Source: Chamaecyparis obtusa (Eukaryota; Streptophyta; Pinopsida; Cupressales; Cupressaceae). From it: a stretch of DNA of 64,000 nt. The stretch lies in the NCBI GenBank assembly GCA_027943335.1, contig BSBK01009257.1, positions 248,001 through 312,000 on the forward strand. Direction: 5' to 3'. Shown here piece by piece: positions 1 through 12,862 of this stretch. The notes below the pieces were generated by a model. That model searched no databases, was not told where the DNA came from, and saw nothing but the letters and a program-made list of their open reading frames with translations. Position 1 is the stretch's first letter. Every line of letters starts with the position of its first letter. The position numbers were made by a program, and so were the translations under genes.

Positions 1-329
1 TTATATATTTAAGTTATTGAAATGTGAAAAAATAGTAAACTACTTATATATAACTATTTTAGAAAGGAATTAGTGGAGAGAAATAAATGTGACTTGTTGT
101 TGGGCTTAATTTTTTTGTATTAGATATAAGTAATTCAAACTTACATAGTTAACTATATATCAAATCAAAGTATAAGGATACAAAGGATCAACATATGATC
201 ATGATTAGCATGGGCAAAAAAACTCTATATCTAAAATAAAAAATTATTAAAAATACACTCTTTATCATCAACATCACTCTACATGTATATGGATATGAAA
301 CTAATCATTTGTTGCCTCTATTATCTACC
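1..329. other. AT-rich sequence, nothing recognised
   Basis: No coding, RNA or repeat structure is supported here. The stretch lies just beyond the 3' end of the LINE remnant. I did not find a clear poly(A)/poly(T) tail that would mark its end. Confidence 0.5.
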
Positions 330-3300
330 CAAGTCACCCATCCAAGGTGACCATCCATCTATTTGATAACTTTATCTTCAAGTATCATCTGAGCATATGG
401 GTGTACAATCCATTCCACTATAGGCATCTAGGCAGGTGTTGGTGGGATGGATGCCAAGGGGATGACCTCCACAGGTTCTTCCACTCCCTTGTTATGTCTT
501 TCTTTGAGGTTGTTAAGTTTTGCAATAATGTTCTCCAATGCTGTTTCAAATTGGGATCTCTCTTTTGTGCGTCGGACAAGTATGACCATGGGATATCTCC
601 CATCTTCCCAAACCGACCATACCATATTGCAACAAATCCTCAATTTTTTTAAAAATCCGATTGGAACAAATACTTGCATTTCAATGTTATACATAATTTG
701 TCTCCTTTGAGACTCAGTAAGAGCTCTACTTTTACCATTAAATAAGTTGTCAGTCCTATATTTTCAAATAATCCAAATAATTTCTACAGAAAGAAAAGAT
801 AAAAAAAATATTACATGAATTACTAAGGCTCTGGATGTGACCAGTGAATAACTAAAAAATAATGATATTTTCATTAATAGCTTGATTCCACAAAGATTCC
901 ACATTTCTCTTGTAAATATACATTCGAAAAATAGATGCTTCAAAGTTTTGGGAACTCTACAATGCTACATAAGGTGTTGATATTAAATTCCCCATTTGTC
1001 TTCTTAATCAGAAGCTTGTGGAGGATTAACCTCCATAAGAAACATTTTTAGGCTCCAACAGTCCATACCAGATGTAGTCTAACTATTTTCCCCACCATTC
1101 TAGGTCATGATACACCCCCCCAACAAAAGTTGATATGAGTGAGAATGTTGAAATGTTGTTTGATAAAAGAGAGTAAATTTATTTGGCTTTAACCCTAGTA
1201 AGGTCTATGCCATTAGGCCATTTGAAAGCCAAAAAATAATGTGAAACATTGTTTGGGAAGATCAAGTGCCTTACATGATTCTTTAAGAATAGAGTAAGTT
1301 CTCCATTGAGATTGAGAAATTTGAGCTCATCCCACCCAATCAATTGTCCATCTTAGATATTGTCCTTCAAAAATTTGATATATTTCCCTGCCTAGCCTTT
1401 AGTTGAGCATCCTTGAATATGAGCAAGAGGCTTATCCTTGTGAAGGAGGCTCCACCAAATGGACCTTTCTCCGCATATTTTATTATATATTGAAGTTACT
1501 TTATTATATAGCTTTAAATATATTAGATCCACAAACTTTAATAGGGAAGGAACCAACAATTAGATCTGCTAGATGTAGATCTTTCCAAGATGTTCCTTTA
1601 GAAGGAGAGGTTCTTAAGATATTATTTCTAATCAACACTTTCCATGGTTCTTATCCTTGGAGGGTTTTGACTACTCATTTAGAAGCTAGAGAAATACCTT
1701 GCATTCTAAGGTCTTTAAGACCCACCCCCCTCCCCCTCTCCAATTTGTGTGTTCATTGAACACCGCTTACATTTCATTGAATGTCTTTTTTTATTACCTT
1801 CACCATATTATCATTTTACATTTTTTATGTGATTAAACTAATATTGAGATGGAATATCCAAGCTAAGGCATAGTATATATTATATGCAAAAGAATATTTT
1901 TTGACATCTTGTACTTCTCCTAGCTAATGAAAGATATGGGTTGTCCCATTTAGTTATTTTTTTATCAATTTGCTCCATATCCATTCCCACATGCTTTTTA
2001 AACTTGGGAGACACTGCAAAAGTATATCCAAGTATTTGACCTGGTGATTGGGTCCCCCCATCCAATCTGGTAATTTATTGAACCAGTCAGGTCGGGAGTC
2101 ACTCGACCCTAACATTAATAGACTTAGTGATATTTTCTCTACCTGAAGCATTGCAAAATAATTCTAATTTTTTCATGAGCCTTCCTATATTTTCCTCACT
2201 GCATTCAACAAGAATTATTGTATCATCAACAAAATTGGACATTACTAAGATCATTTTTAATTGGAAAGGGTTAGGCCTTTAACCCTTGGGAAAGATAGAA
2301 TTAACTTTTAAACAGATAAAATAGGGCATCTCCAACATGACAAACAAGGCAGGTGCTAAGGGGAAAACTTGCCTAATAGATCTGGATAGGTTATTCCTTT
2401 TGACAGGGACATCCATTTACTTCCACTTTAGCATTAGCATCTTCCATTAAAAACTCTTATCATTTTCTGAAATTGATTGGGGAATCCCAAGCAATCCATC
2501 ATTATCCAAATGAAGCCCCATCTCATTTTTTTCACAAAAACTTTTCGTAGTTTATCAACGACATACTTACATTCTTCCTGAAAACTTTAGCCCAATCTAG
2601 AGCTTCCAACATGTGAGAAAATTTTTTCAATATATATCTTCCTTTAACAAATCAAGTCTAGGTAGGAATGATGAGTTTAGGTAATAGGTATTTAAGTCTT
2701 TTGGCAAGGATGATTGCCAAGATATTATAAGAGACTTCAAGAGAGAAATAGGTCACCAATTTTTTATAAGGTTTTGTCTCCATCTTTGGGAAGAAGCTTA
2801 AAGAGTCCAAAATTTATGTCACTAGCAGGAGTCCCCCTTTGAGATTGCTCATTATATACCTGACAGAACTCCATTTTCAATCCATTCAAATATTGCACTT
2901 ATAGAATTCAACAAAAGTTGGTCTAGCCCGGGGGCCTTGTTACTGCTTAGGGCTCTAATGGAAGAAATAAATCTCTGCACAAGACACCTCCTTAGATAAA
3001 AAAAATATCCCTCCTCTCACACATTTTTTTGGAATGATAATTTTGATCTTGAATCTAGAAACATTTATATCCATCCCTCCTCTTCTGAAGAGAAAATATG
3101 AGAGTAGAATTGGAAAGGCACAAATGATATCTTCTTGGCTGGTGAGATTAGATCCTCAATCCCAAATATTATCAATTCTTTATTTTTGTCTTTACTTCTT
3201 AGTAACTAAAAGAAAATTTTTGAGCCTCAATAACCATGGACAGACCCGATTGGCCTTGGCTCTCACCTTAGCTCCTCAGCTTTGATATTTTGAATCTTTC

Positions 3301-3650
3301 TAAGAGAGTCTATGGAGAATGCAATTTTATCTATTGCATGTTGATCTTGGGGATTATTCCTAAAAATAGTCTTCTGCAAACCATCATTTTGTATGTAGTT
3401 GTAGCTCTTTGTCTCTAGCATCCTTGGCCAATTTCTACCCACTATTTGAAAATGTGATCTCCAACTAACATTGTTTTGAACCTACTTATCAATAAAGCTA
3501 TGATGAGTACATGACCAAGTATTAAATTGATTAATGATAAAAACAACTTCTCTAATGGCATCATCTTCTAACAACCTAATTTTGAGGAAAAAGAATATGT
3601 TTTTGTTCTAAGATCACCCGAGTTTATATCTTTTACTCAATTATTTATAA
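330..3650 (-). pseudogene. degenerate L1-type LINE (non-LTR retrotransposon), reverse transcriptase and C-terminal part
   Basis: Read on the minus strand, fragments of a plant L1 ORF2 appear in the correct order. Around 2990-2900 there is the 'NKAPGLD'-like start of the reverse transcriptase. Around 2800-2640 come 'LPKDGDKTL' and a 'RPISLL'-like block with 'LAKRLKYLLPK'. Around 2400-2330 is the 'RQGCPLAPALF' block. Near 2250-2200 is 'FVDDTIILVE', the degenerate YADD catalytic box. At 2065-1880 is the 'KKITKWDNPYLSLA' block. The zinc-binding C-terminal region ('HCRVPKTLKHLFFECIF') and following residues lie between about 1000 and 430. Frameshifts and stops are frequent, so it cannot make protein. 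The part right of 3000 (linker or endonuclease end) is less certain. Motif order is seen; family assignment rests on known plant LINE conservation. Confidence 0.75.
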
Positions 3651-3739
3651 CTCTTGATATTTATCAACTTCAAGTGAGGCCAATTTGAATCATCTTCATG
3701 GTTTTGGTTGATAAGAATGATGACACTCAATAATTGTTA

Positions 3740-4381
3740 AAAAAAAATTCAAAAGAAAAAACATAGGTTTCATCAAGATCATATTAACTCTTTACATCAT
3801 GTTGATAAACAAGTGACAACCAAACATCAGGTGTAGCCCCTTTATCATCAATCTTTACACATCATAATGTTACTCCTCTTTCTAAATCTAGATAGTATCA
3901 TGCCTAAATTTATTATTCTAATGCATGAAGCTTCCTCTCATCAAACAATAGATACTTCCCAAACACTTTCCAACTTCCTTGATCCTAAAGTCTTTTCCAA
4001 TACCATCATTAAGTTTTTCCGTAATACTAAGAATGATTTAGATTGAAATATGTGACCCAAGACCTTATTGATTCCAACAGTAGTTGTGGAGGGTGTGAAT
4101 GACAAAGGAAATAAATCCGTAGCACCACCTAGCCAAAATTTTTGAATCATTACCAATTATTTTCCTTCTTATTCCATGAATGTTGTTGAGCCTAATGAAC
4201 TTGACTACATGAATGCTAATGTGTGTGTTGATGAGGCCATCAATGTTGTGAACCTTTTGAAAAACCTAAACCTGAGATTGAAACCTCATATTACCTTCGA
4301 TTGTGGCACCTAATTGACCCCTATACATTACTACACAAAAATAAAGGAAAGTTATCACAAGGAATTCCCAATGATCAATAT
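3740..4381 (+). pseudogene. left part of a split Ty3 gag-pol remnant
   Basis: Plus-strand reading gives short open stretches such as 'NELDYMNANVCVDEAINVVNLL' around 4190-4260. They stop abruptly where element B begins. The downstream half resumes at 45304 after B's duplicated target AATAT. The right half is clearly Ty3 gag-pol, so I infer that this left half belongs to the same copy. On its own, this side shows no diagnostic motif. Confidence 0.4.
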
Positions 4382-4405
4382 TTTATGTCCCTTTTTGGGA
4401 TTTCC

Positions 4406-4460
4406 CTAGAATATATATATCTATATATATATATAATATATATAGATATATATAATTATA

Positions 4461-4507
<47 letters not shown>

Positions 4508-4519
4508 TATATATATATA

Positions 4520-4567
<48 letters not shown>

Positions 4568-4570
4568 AGA
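4406..4570. repeat. (TA)n microsatellite
   Basis: This is a nearly pure alternating TA tract with a few interruptions, inside the left LTR of B. Open frames of alternating Tyr-Ile across it are artefacts. Confidence 0.95.
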
Positions 4571-5015
4571 TTGACTTAGTTTCAATCTTCCTTGATTGAT
4601 ACCTTGAGATATGGGTGAGTGATGATTGATAAGTCCTCTTAAAATTCTTGGAATGAATTCTTCTTTATGTTTTTTTGGTGGAAGGGTCACCACCTTTCAT
4701 CAGAATTAAGTCAACACTTTTCATTATTTCCTTTGAGAATAATATATTATTCCCCAAATTGATCCCCCCTTTTTGATGTCCTCCTAAAATGAAACCTTTT
4801 CCCCTTTATATCCTCACATTTTGAGGGAGATCCACATCTCTTCATGATGCTCACAAGCTTTCACACTTACCACCCTTCAAAGGGGTTACAACCTTTCATC
4901 ATTGCTACTTGTTTGAAAGAGATAATGATATTAACTCTTCTCTCTTTAATATCCCATGTTTCAGGGGGTCATAATTCTTCATGAAATACCCCATGAAATT
5001 TCATTAAAATTAATG

Positions 5016-5195
<180 letters not shown>

Positions 5196-5232
5196 TTATT
5201 ATAAAATCCTATTTTAAAAAGGGGACATTACA

Positions 5233-5248
5233 GTCCACCCCACCCAAG
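5233..5248 (-). promoter_or_regulatory. polypurine tract of element B
   Basis: On the minus strand this reads CTTGGGTGGGGTGGAC, directly abutting the LTR start TGTAATGTCCCC. Its position and purine bias fit the plus-strand priming site of an LTR retroelement and give the orientation of B. Confidence 0.65.
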
Positions 5249-5335
5249 ATTGCTTTTCTTTAAGCAATATCAATTTTAATCATAAAGTAATCATAAAAAA
5301 ACATGGAGTAGAAACCAAACACAAAGTATACACAT
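5249..5335. other. left remnant of the internal region of element B, with TSD CACAT
   Basis: This is non-coding. Its last five bases, CACAT (5331-5335), recur at 32236-32240 on the other side of element A. The local motif AGTATACACAT continues on the far side as further tandem-like copies, as expected if A interrupted this stretch. Confidence 0.6.
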
Positions 5336-6894
5336 TGCATAATATAAAATGGTGATCAGTGGTAGACAACCACTTTATACATACATTGGAATACTAAAAT
5401 TTGAACCTTAGGCCAAATCTGATTTGTACAACCCAAAAAGAAGGGATACAAATGCAAGATCTAGCTAAAGGGGATTTAGGGTATTCCTTTGTGGATAGGG
5501 AAAAGAAGATTGTAATATATCTATGCTAATGACTAAAGAAAGGATAGAAAGACACAATAGCATATATGAACCAATGTGTCAAAGTAGATACAAGAAAGAG
5601 AGATAGGAATGTGTGCACATAAAAATGGAAGAGAAAGAATGACCTTGAAGATTGATTCTTTGATTGTTAGAGTCCCAGAATGGCCCGATCTCTAAACTTG
5701 GTTGTCTGTAACCTAGAGATCAGAAACAGGTAACTCTTTGTTATGCTCTAGGAACATGTTGAACTTGACTCAACATGTACGAGTATAGGTCAAACTTTAG
5801 GTGACCTATACCCAAAAGGTCCAAATATGAAGGTCTCAGAATTGTGATCAATACTACATCTTTAGATATGATATTCTAATTCCAAAACTTTACGAATTTT
5901 CCCTCGGACAACAAAGAGAAGGGGAAATTATTGGGGGGAAGGGGCTTTCCTTGGTCAAGCCCCCATTTAGGAGTTAACCTTGAATTGAAATAAGGGGAAT
6001 GCTATCATGTAGAAGAGATTAAACACCAATAAAGAATATTAGACCATGTAAATACAATTGAACTTAGTATGTGATCAAATATGTTGATGCAATAGCCTTG
6101 ACTCAACACAAAAACCAAAATTAAATCATGTAAGACAAAATCTCATATTGTAGATGATTGTAATTGTTCTTAATGTTGATAAGAAGAGGAAGACTTGAAT
6201 GAATGAATGTAGATCTCCTCCCTTGATGACCAACTCATTTGTCTCAAATGAAGAAAGAAACTAGATCTATGGAATGGATTGCATGAATGCTTTATGGATG
6301 ATTGATGAATGCCTTCGGAAAATTCTTTCTTGAACTCCTTGAATGCACAATAAATTGTTTTTAAATGGATTTCTTGCATGAATAATGGATATGACAATGA
6401 GGGGAAGAAGTCTTCTTTTATAGTGATTTTGGGGTCCAAATTTGCAAAGGCTGACTTCATTAGGCTGGAAAAGGAAAATCTCTTGCATCGGGCCCCAAAA
6501 ATTAGCAAAAGTAATGCTTTGGGGTATAGGTGACCCCGAGTGTGACCTATACCTGGAAGAGTTAATTTTAGGGTAAATTATAGTGGGATTTGAGAAATAT
6601 TGAGAGTTTTAGGGAAAAATAGAAGGATAAGTAGGAAAAGAAAGCATAAAGGCTAAAATAGGGCCAAGAGGGAAAGTGAATTGGGTAAATGGTTGGATAA
6701 AAGGAAAATTTTGCATAGAAATTAGAGCCAACTTAGAGTTTTGAGAAATATTGAAGGAGAAAAGAGGACCTTGAATTAAATAGATATTTGAAATTAAGTG
6801 CAATGAGAGATCCTAATATAAGGAGCATACTAAGGAGGGCTAAAATGGTCTAAAAAATAACAGAGAGTAAGTTCTTACTTTTTAAGACTATACA
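5336..6894 (-). repeat. left (3') LTR of element A
   Basis: On the minus strand it starts TGTATAGTCTTAAAAAGTAAG and ends near ATTATGCA. Its whole length matches 30668-32235 colinearly, with frequent substitutions. The two copies look clearly more diverged than the chromovirus LTR pair nested inside, as the nesting order predicts. Confidence 0.85.
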
Positions 6895-6910
6895 TTTAGC
6901 CCCCACTTTA
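6895..6910 (-). promoter_or_regulatory. polypurine tract of element A
   Basis: The minus strand reads TAAAGTGGGGGCTAAA immediately before the LTR start TGTATAG. It is the expected priming site and is what separates A from B as an independent element. Confidence 0.75.
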
Positions 6911-7305
6911 GCGGGAGTATGAGACAAGCTCATGCTCATGGTAAAGGAAGAGATATAAGAAAGAGAGAGAGAGAGAAAGATGGTTGCGGAGAATTTCAAA
7001 AGAGATAGAACATCACTAATTCTAGGGATGTAGGCCCTCAAAATAAGGATCCTAACTTTACATTCATGCATAAGGGCACAAAAACAAAGCAAAAAGAAAA
7101 AGCAAAACAAAGAAAAGATGTAGGATTGGAACAAAGCAAAGCAAAACAAAGCAAAAGCAAAATCATGAGGATTGGTTTGTGTGCATATGTGTTCAATTCA
7201 TTGATGAATCTAAATCTCTTAACCATGAAGATTGTTTTTTCTATGTGCACCCCATGGATATCCATGAGGATTGGTTTGTTTGTGTGCACCACATGAAAGG
7301 ATCAA
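6911..7305. other. element A internal sequence, non-coding, with short repeats and chromovirus TSD
   Basis: It is purine-rich and contains an AAAGC-rich low-complexity run (7080-7160). The phrase 'ATGAGGATTGGTTTG' recurs near 7170 and 7265 and again beyond the inserted chromovirus near 15338. ATCAA at 7301-7305 is the left target duplication of the chromovirus. Confidence 0.6.
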
Positions 7306-8923
7306 TGATGTAAGTGCTTCTAGGTTTTCTTGCACACCTTGATAAGAAGACCTTCCTTGTCTTCTTCTAGGATCCTAATATCCTCTAGGTCCTTAATAGG
7401 CTTAGATGATTAACTAAGACCTAATCCAACTCTTCTTCAAGAGTCTCACTCCTTGTGCTTCACCTTGAAGGACAAACACCCTTTAGTTACTTCAATACTT
7501 CTCCTACACTTAGAAGGATCTAAGTGCCATCTCCACACAAACATTCAAACTCATTGAATGGGTGTCAAATTCCTCAATAACATTCATATCACTTCCATTT
7601 GGACCATCTTGAAGGATCTCCAAGCTCTTTCTTATCAGATTCAAGACTTAGTCTTTAGGAGGCCTATTTAGGCCTAACTTTCCAAACAACTTGAAAATAT
7701 AATCCCACATTCGGATACCCTTTTGGATTTTATGAATGATTATAAAGATTTTAGACTCCTAAGTCCTCTATACACAAGGTTCCTATTATCTAGGTCTAAT
7801 AGGGCTAAAAGGCCTAATTTATATGACTAGTTTGGTTTCTAACTCAAATCTCAACCAAATGGATTAGTGAGTGCTCAATTCTCCTAACATGTTATGTTAT
7901 CAACATATCCCATCTAGAACTATAATTTTCTCGTATTGTACTTCAACACACCCTACATGAAATCTTAGATTCTTCATTGTCAAACCTCTAACTAGGTACT
8001 CCTAGCTCGCCTAGGGCTTGATATTTAAAATATCCACTTGACTCCTCTGGACTCCTACCTCTATATACATTATATAAAAAAGGCTCCACTCTAAGATTCA
8101 TCCATCTTTTTGAAGTTTCAAGGGTTGAATCTCAAGTGGGAGCCATGAAAGCAAAAACAGTCTAAAAGGAACTAGCACACTGTCTAATTCAAACTTATTT
8201 TCTTTCAACTAGAAGACTAACTCAAAACAACTATCACACTAAAAAGAAAAGTCTTAAAACATCCTAAAATATTCAAATCCAAGGCTAACTTTCAAGCTTC
8301 AATCCATTAGAACACAATGGACATGCAAGAACAGTAGACTGTGCACGGTATCCAGGAAATCTCTTTGCTTGCTTAACAAAATAACTTAATTACAATGCTC
8401 TCTATCTCAGGATTCAAGCCTCTATGAGTATTAGATGCCTTTCTACATGTTTTTATGCCATCTTATTTACTCTCCCACTCCTACCTTTTAGGGGGATCCA
8501 ATGTTGCCGAGTTGCATGCAACATTTGCCATTATTGCAAATGTTGGCATGACAACTTTTAAGCAACATTTGGCATCTTTGCTTTCATGCCACTTCCTAAA
8601 TTTTAGGACCTCTAACCCCTATAAGTTGATGAACCAAATTAATTTATGGCCTCAAGGCATCTTTCTTACATCTGTCATGTGTTTAGAACACATTAATAAC
8701 TCAAATCCTATCCTTAATCTTTTAAAGCTAAACTATTAAAAACAACTAACAATGACTAATTGGTGACTTTAGCTCTATCACTAACTCACCTAGTCCACAT
8801 TTGAAATGACCTTCTAAGGTCCAAATCAAACACATAACTCTCTCACAATTATGACTTGGCTAATGTCAGAAACAAGCCAAAATAACATAGACATTGGAGG
8901 TTAGCCTAGGTGCTCCTGCACCA
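7306..8923 (-). repeat. 3' LTR of the chromovirus
   Basis: On the minus strand it begins TGGTGCAGGAGCACC and ends CTTACATCA. It is colinear with 13655-15316. It lacks about 45 bp present in the other copy near 14030-14080; that segment is bracketed by short similar sequences, suggesting a deletion here. Confidence 0.92.
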
Positions 8924-8935
8924 TCCTCCCCTAAA
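8924..8935 (-). promoter_or_regulatory. polypurine tract of the chromovirus
   Basis: The minus strand reads TTTAGGGGAGGA directly before the 3' LTR start TGGTGCAGG. Confidence 0.85.
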
Positions 8936-8944
8936 CAAAAGAGT

Positions 8945-9940
8945 TCAATCCAACCTTGGATTGAGTAAGGTAGGATCAACTCCCATCTTCTTAAATTCAA
9001 CTTCCTTGATCCATACTGCATCAACATCAGATTGACCATGCCACTTGATCAAATATTCTTTGTATTGTTTTGTTCTGGTCTTCTTGTAGACTCTGGTACC
9101 TAGTATGTTGTTAGCCTTCTTGACTATAGCATAAGGTAATTTGAGTGCATCCACATCTTGGATGACTTCACTGAGGCTTTGATCCATATCAGGTGGTGTT
9201 CCTTTGTAAGGAACCAGGTCTGCAACATTGAAGATATGGGACAGTCCACTATCCTCCAGCAGCTCCATTCTATAAGTAGTATTCCCATACCTTTCCAAGA
9301 TAGGATAGGGACCTATCCTTCTCATCTGCAACTTGTGAGGGACTCCCTTTTGAAGTCTAGACTTGTTTAGATGCACCATCACTAAGTCTCCCACATTGAA
9401 CTGAATTTCTCTTCTACTCTCATCAACTTTAGTCTTAAGCTTCATAGTATTTTCTGTCAAAGTCTTCCTGACTATATCATGAATCTCTTGCATTGCATAA
9501 GCAAAGTCATCAGCATATTCACTTCCCTTCACTCCATCCTTTAAGTCTCTTAGCTCATAGACTCCTCTAGGATGTAGACCATATACTATTTCAAAGGGAT
9601 TCTTCCTTGTTGACCTATTTATAGTGTCATTATAAGCATATTCAGCCTGTCCAATCAATTGATCCCATTGTTGACCATATTCCTTGGTTAAGAACCTTAA
9701 TATATTTCCAAGGCTTTTATTTACCACTTTGGTCTGAACATCAATTTGAGGATGGTATGCAAATCCAAATGATAAATTAGTGCCCAACCTTTGCCAAAGA
9801 GTCTTCCAAAAGTGACTCATAAACTTGGTGTCTCTATCTGACACTATGCTCATAGGTAACCCATGTATCCTGACTATCTCTTTGAAGAAGAAAGAGGCTA
9901 TTTGGATGGCATCATTAGTTGTCTTGCATGGAAAAAAAAT
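8945..9940 (-). pseudogene. integrase core, C-terminal domain and chromodomain of the chromovirus
   Basis: The frame shows the second integrase Asp in 'SDRDTKFMSHFW'. The third catalytic block normally reads HPQTDGQTE; here the run is 'HPQIDVQTKVVNKSLGN', so the Glu is replaced by Lys. Then follow 'FEIVYGLHPRG', a basic C-terminal domain with 'VGDLVMVHLNKSRLQKG', and a chromodomain-like end 'YKEYLIKWHGQSDVDAVW'. The frame ends just before the polypurine tract. A frameshift in an eight-A run near 9934-9941 separates it from the upstream integrase half. In the family, the chromodomain guides integration to particular chromatin. The catalytic change alone should abolish integration. Confidence 0.9.
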
Positions 9941-10846
9941 GAGCCATCTTGCTGAATTTGTCCACAACTACATAAACACTATACATGTCGTGTCTTATCT
10001 TGGGTAACCCAACTAAAAAGTCCATGCTCAAGCATTCCCATGGCCTAGTGGTAATAGGTAATGGTTGATATAGGCCTGCATTTGAAGAGGTTCCTTTTTC
10101 CTTTTGACACACAATGCAACCTTCAACATGTTTCCTAACATCAAGGTTCATTCTTGGCCAGTAATAGAACCTTTGAACAAGTTCTTGAGTCTTAGTGATC
10201 CCAAAGTGACCACTCAATGCACCATTGTGCTTTTCCTGAATCAAATTCCCTCTAATAGAGCCTCTAGAGACACATAAATAATTTCCCTTAAATAAGAGAT
10301 CACTTTGCAAAGTGTATTCAACATATTTTCTATAAAAATGATTCTTATATTCAGCACATACCTTGTAAATATCTACAAAGTCTTCATCATCTGCATATAG
10401 ATCTTTGAAGTGATCTATGCTAATGCTCTTCAACTGAATCTCTTGGATAGTAAGAGCTCTCCTACTCAAGGCATCTGCCACCTTGTTGAGTACTCCTTTC
10501 TTGTGCTTGATATTAAAACTATAAGCTTGCAGGTATTCAACCCACTTCATGTGCTTGTGACTTAATTTCTCTTGAGAGTTCAAGAAACTTAGAGCTTGAT
10601 TGTCTGAATAGACTATGAACTCCTTGGGAAGCAAATAGTGCCTCCATTTCCTTAAAGCCTAAACTAATGCATACATCTCAAGGTCATAAGAAGAATAATT
10701 CTTATTAGCTTCACTTAACTTCTCTGAATGAAAAGCCATTGGTCTACCCTCTTGGCTTAAAACAGCTCCAATAGCCACATTGCTTGCATCACATTCTATG
10801 GTGAATAGCTTCTCAAAGCTTGGAAAGACTAAAACAAGTTGGGTAG
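9938..10846 (-). pseudogene. RNase H and N-terminal integrase part of the chromovirus
   Basis: From right to left: the end of the RNase H-like domain ('[19 protein letters not shown]', '[12 protein letters not shown]', then a TAG stop near 10661, then 'FIVYSDNQALSFLNSQ' and 'VADALSRRA'). Next is the integrase zinc-binding region, with His in 'GHFGITKT', 'RFYYWPRM' and 'CIVCQKEKG'. The first catalytic Asp is in 'SMDFLVGLP'. The frame differs from the upstream reverse transcriptase frame because of a shift near 10846 in a run of T. These motifs are diagnostic of Ty3 elements. Confidence 0.9.
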
Positions 10847-11962
10847 AAATTTTTTCTTCAACAACTCAAAGCTCTTGTTAGCTTTCTCATTCCATACAAA
10901 CTTAGTCTTCATGCCTCCTTTAATGGTGTCTAACATATGAGCACAAATAGCACTAAATTGCCTTATAAACTTCCTATAATATTGAGCAAGGCCATGAAAA
11001 CTTCTTACCTCTATTTCTATCCTTGGAGTAGGCCAATTTATGATGGCTTCCACTTTACTAACATCCATTTTTAGATTACCATGAGATAACACAAACCCAA
11101 GGTATACTAGCTCTATCTTGATAAACTCACACTTCTCCAAGTTGATCATCAACTTCTCATCATGTAGTTTCTTGATGACAGTCTCTAGGTGTTGAAGATT
11201 CTCACCATTTGTCTTACTATAAATTAGTATATCATCAAGATATACCACTATAGATTTTCCAATGTAGTCTTTGAGGACTTCATTCATGAGCCTCATGAAT
11301 GTGGAGGGGGCATTAGACAATCAAAATAGCATAACAATCCATTCATACAAACCTTCATTGGTTTTGAAGGCTATTTTCCACTCATCTCCTTCATGTATTG
11401 TTATTTGGTGATAGCCACTCTTCAAGTCTATCTTGCTATAATACTTGGCTTCACCTAGACAGTCCATTAGGTCTTCAATCCTAGGAATAAGAAACCTATA
11501 TCTAATAATTATCCTATTTATTGCCATTGAATCAATACAAAGCCTCCAAGTTCCTCCTTTCTTAGGTGCTAGGATAGTGGGTACAACACATGGACTAATA
11601 CTCTTTCTAATAAGACCTTGGTTTAGGAGTTATTGCATTTGTCTAGCAATTTCCTCATTTTGTTGAGGGGTCATCTTGTAGGCTACCTTATTAGGTAGGG
11701 TAGCTCCTAGTATCAAGTATATTCTATGACTTATGGCTCTTTTAAGGGGTAATGTTGATGGTTTTCCATCACTTACTATGCCTTCACAAGTTTGTAGCAT
11801 GATTTGTATCTCCTTAGGTAACTCTGGCTTCTTGGTTGCCTTACCTTCATCCACCTCTCTTGGCCTTAACACCAATGAAAAGCCAACTCCTTCACTCTCC
11901 TCCATGGCTTCTAAGAACTCTTTTTCACCAACCATGAGCACATTAGGACCTGTTGTCTTCAC
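10829..11962 (-). pseudogene. reverse transcriptase of the chromovirus
   Basis: Motifs in order on the minus strand: 'ILAPKKGGTWRLCIDSMAIN', 'YRFLIPRIEDLMDCL', 'YYSKIDLKSGYHQI', 'SNAPSTFMRLMNEVL', 'VVYLDDILIYSK' with the catalytic YLDD intact, 'LEKCEF' and 'YRKFI'. Nonsense codons interrupt the frame near 11630 and at 11321, the latter just before 'LSNAPS' where MPFGL is expected. The frame is otherwise continuous with gag and the protease region. Confidence 0.92.
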
Positions 11963-11971
11963 CTCTGCATC

Positions 11972-12571
11972 TTATACTAGTGACTGAATTTTAAAATTCA
12001 CATTATCCTTCTTGAAAGAATAGGAGTTCTTCACTCCATCATGCATAGCTTGGCAGTCAAATTTCCATGGTCTACCTAGGAGCAAGTGACATGCATCCAT
12101 AGGCAACACATCACATAAATTTTTTTCCTTATACCTTCCAATTGAGAACTCCACCCAAGCTTGCTCATTTACTAAGACATGTTGGCCTTTATTCAGCCAT
12201 GTGACCTTGTAAGGATTAGTGTGGGGTATCCTTGTCATGCTTAGCTTGCTAACTGCTTCCTTTGACACAATATTGTTAGTAGACCCTGATTCAATGATGA
12301 CTCTACATACTTTTCCCATCATCTTACACTTTATCCTAAATAGGGACCTTCTTTGGCTTGGTTCTTCTTTAAAAAGCACCTTGATCAAATTTCTCCTCAT
12401 CATGAGGTTCTCACCTTCCTTTGATGTCAGTGGTACTTTAGAATGTTTCTCTTCTGCATTTATCTCCTCATGAACTAAATTAGTTCTCTTATCACCTCCT
12501 TGAGAAGTACTACCCTTCTCTGGACACCTATAGGCAGGGTGTCCCATTTGGTTGCAATGATAGCATTTCAT
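11972..12571 (-). pseudogene. zinc knuckle and protease-like region of the chromovirus
   Basis: It starts with a classic CCHC knuckle, 'CYHCNQMGHPAYRC', that binds nucleic acid. Further on, 'CRVIIESGSTNNIVSKEAV' has the form of the retropepsin active-site loop (usually I-D-S/G-G-S), but the Asp position reads Glu. 'HLLLGRPWKFD' is the conserved flap-distal motif of Ty3 proteases (LLGRPW). The region is in the same frame as gag and reverse transcriptase, and a stop at 11972 ends the open run. Confidence 0.85.
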
Positions 12572-12862
12572 ATTGGCAAAGTAATTGCCTCTTCCTTGTC
12601 CACCACTTCTTCCTCTAAAGTTAGAGTTCCTTCCTCTACCACCTCTACTAGAGCTTCCTTCTTGCTATTCAGTGTACTTGACTTCTCCTTGAGTCCTTGA
12701 TTATGAATTCCTTCCACCATATCCACCTCTTTGTCCTCTACTATCTCTTCCTCTATCTCTTCCCTTGGAGGTTTTCTCTTTCTTTCTTTTTCCTTTCTCC
12801 TCAATCTTCAAGGCCATTTGATAACATTGGCAAATATTTTTGAAGTTCACAAGACTCATGTC

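Noticed and set aside
12568..12804. Acidic open frame (…EEVVDKEEA…) in the chromovirus
   Set aside because: It is a shadow frame. The gag frame here reads an Arg/Gly-rich linker continuous with the zinc knuckle.
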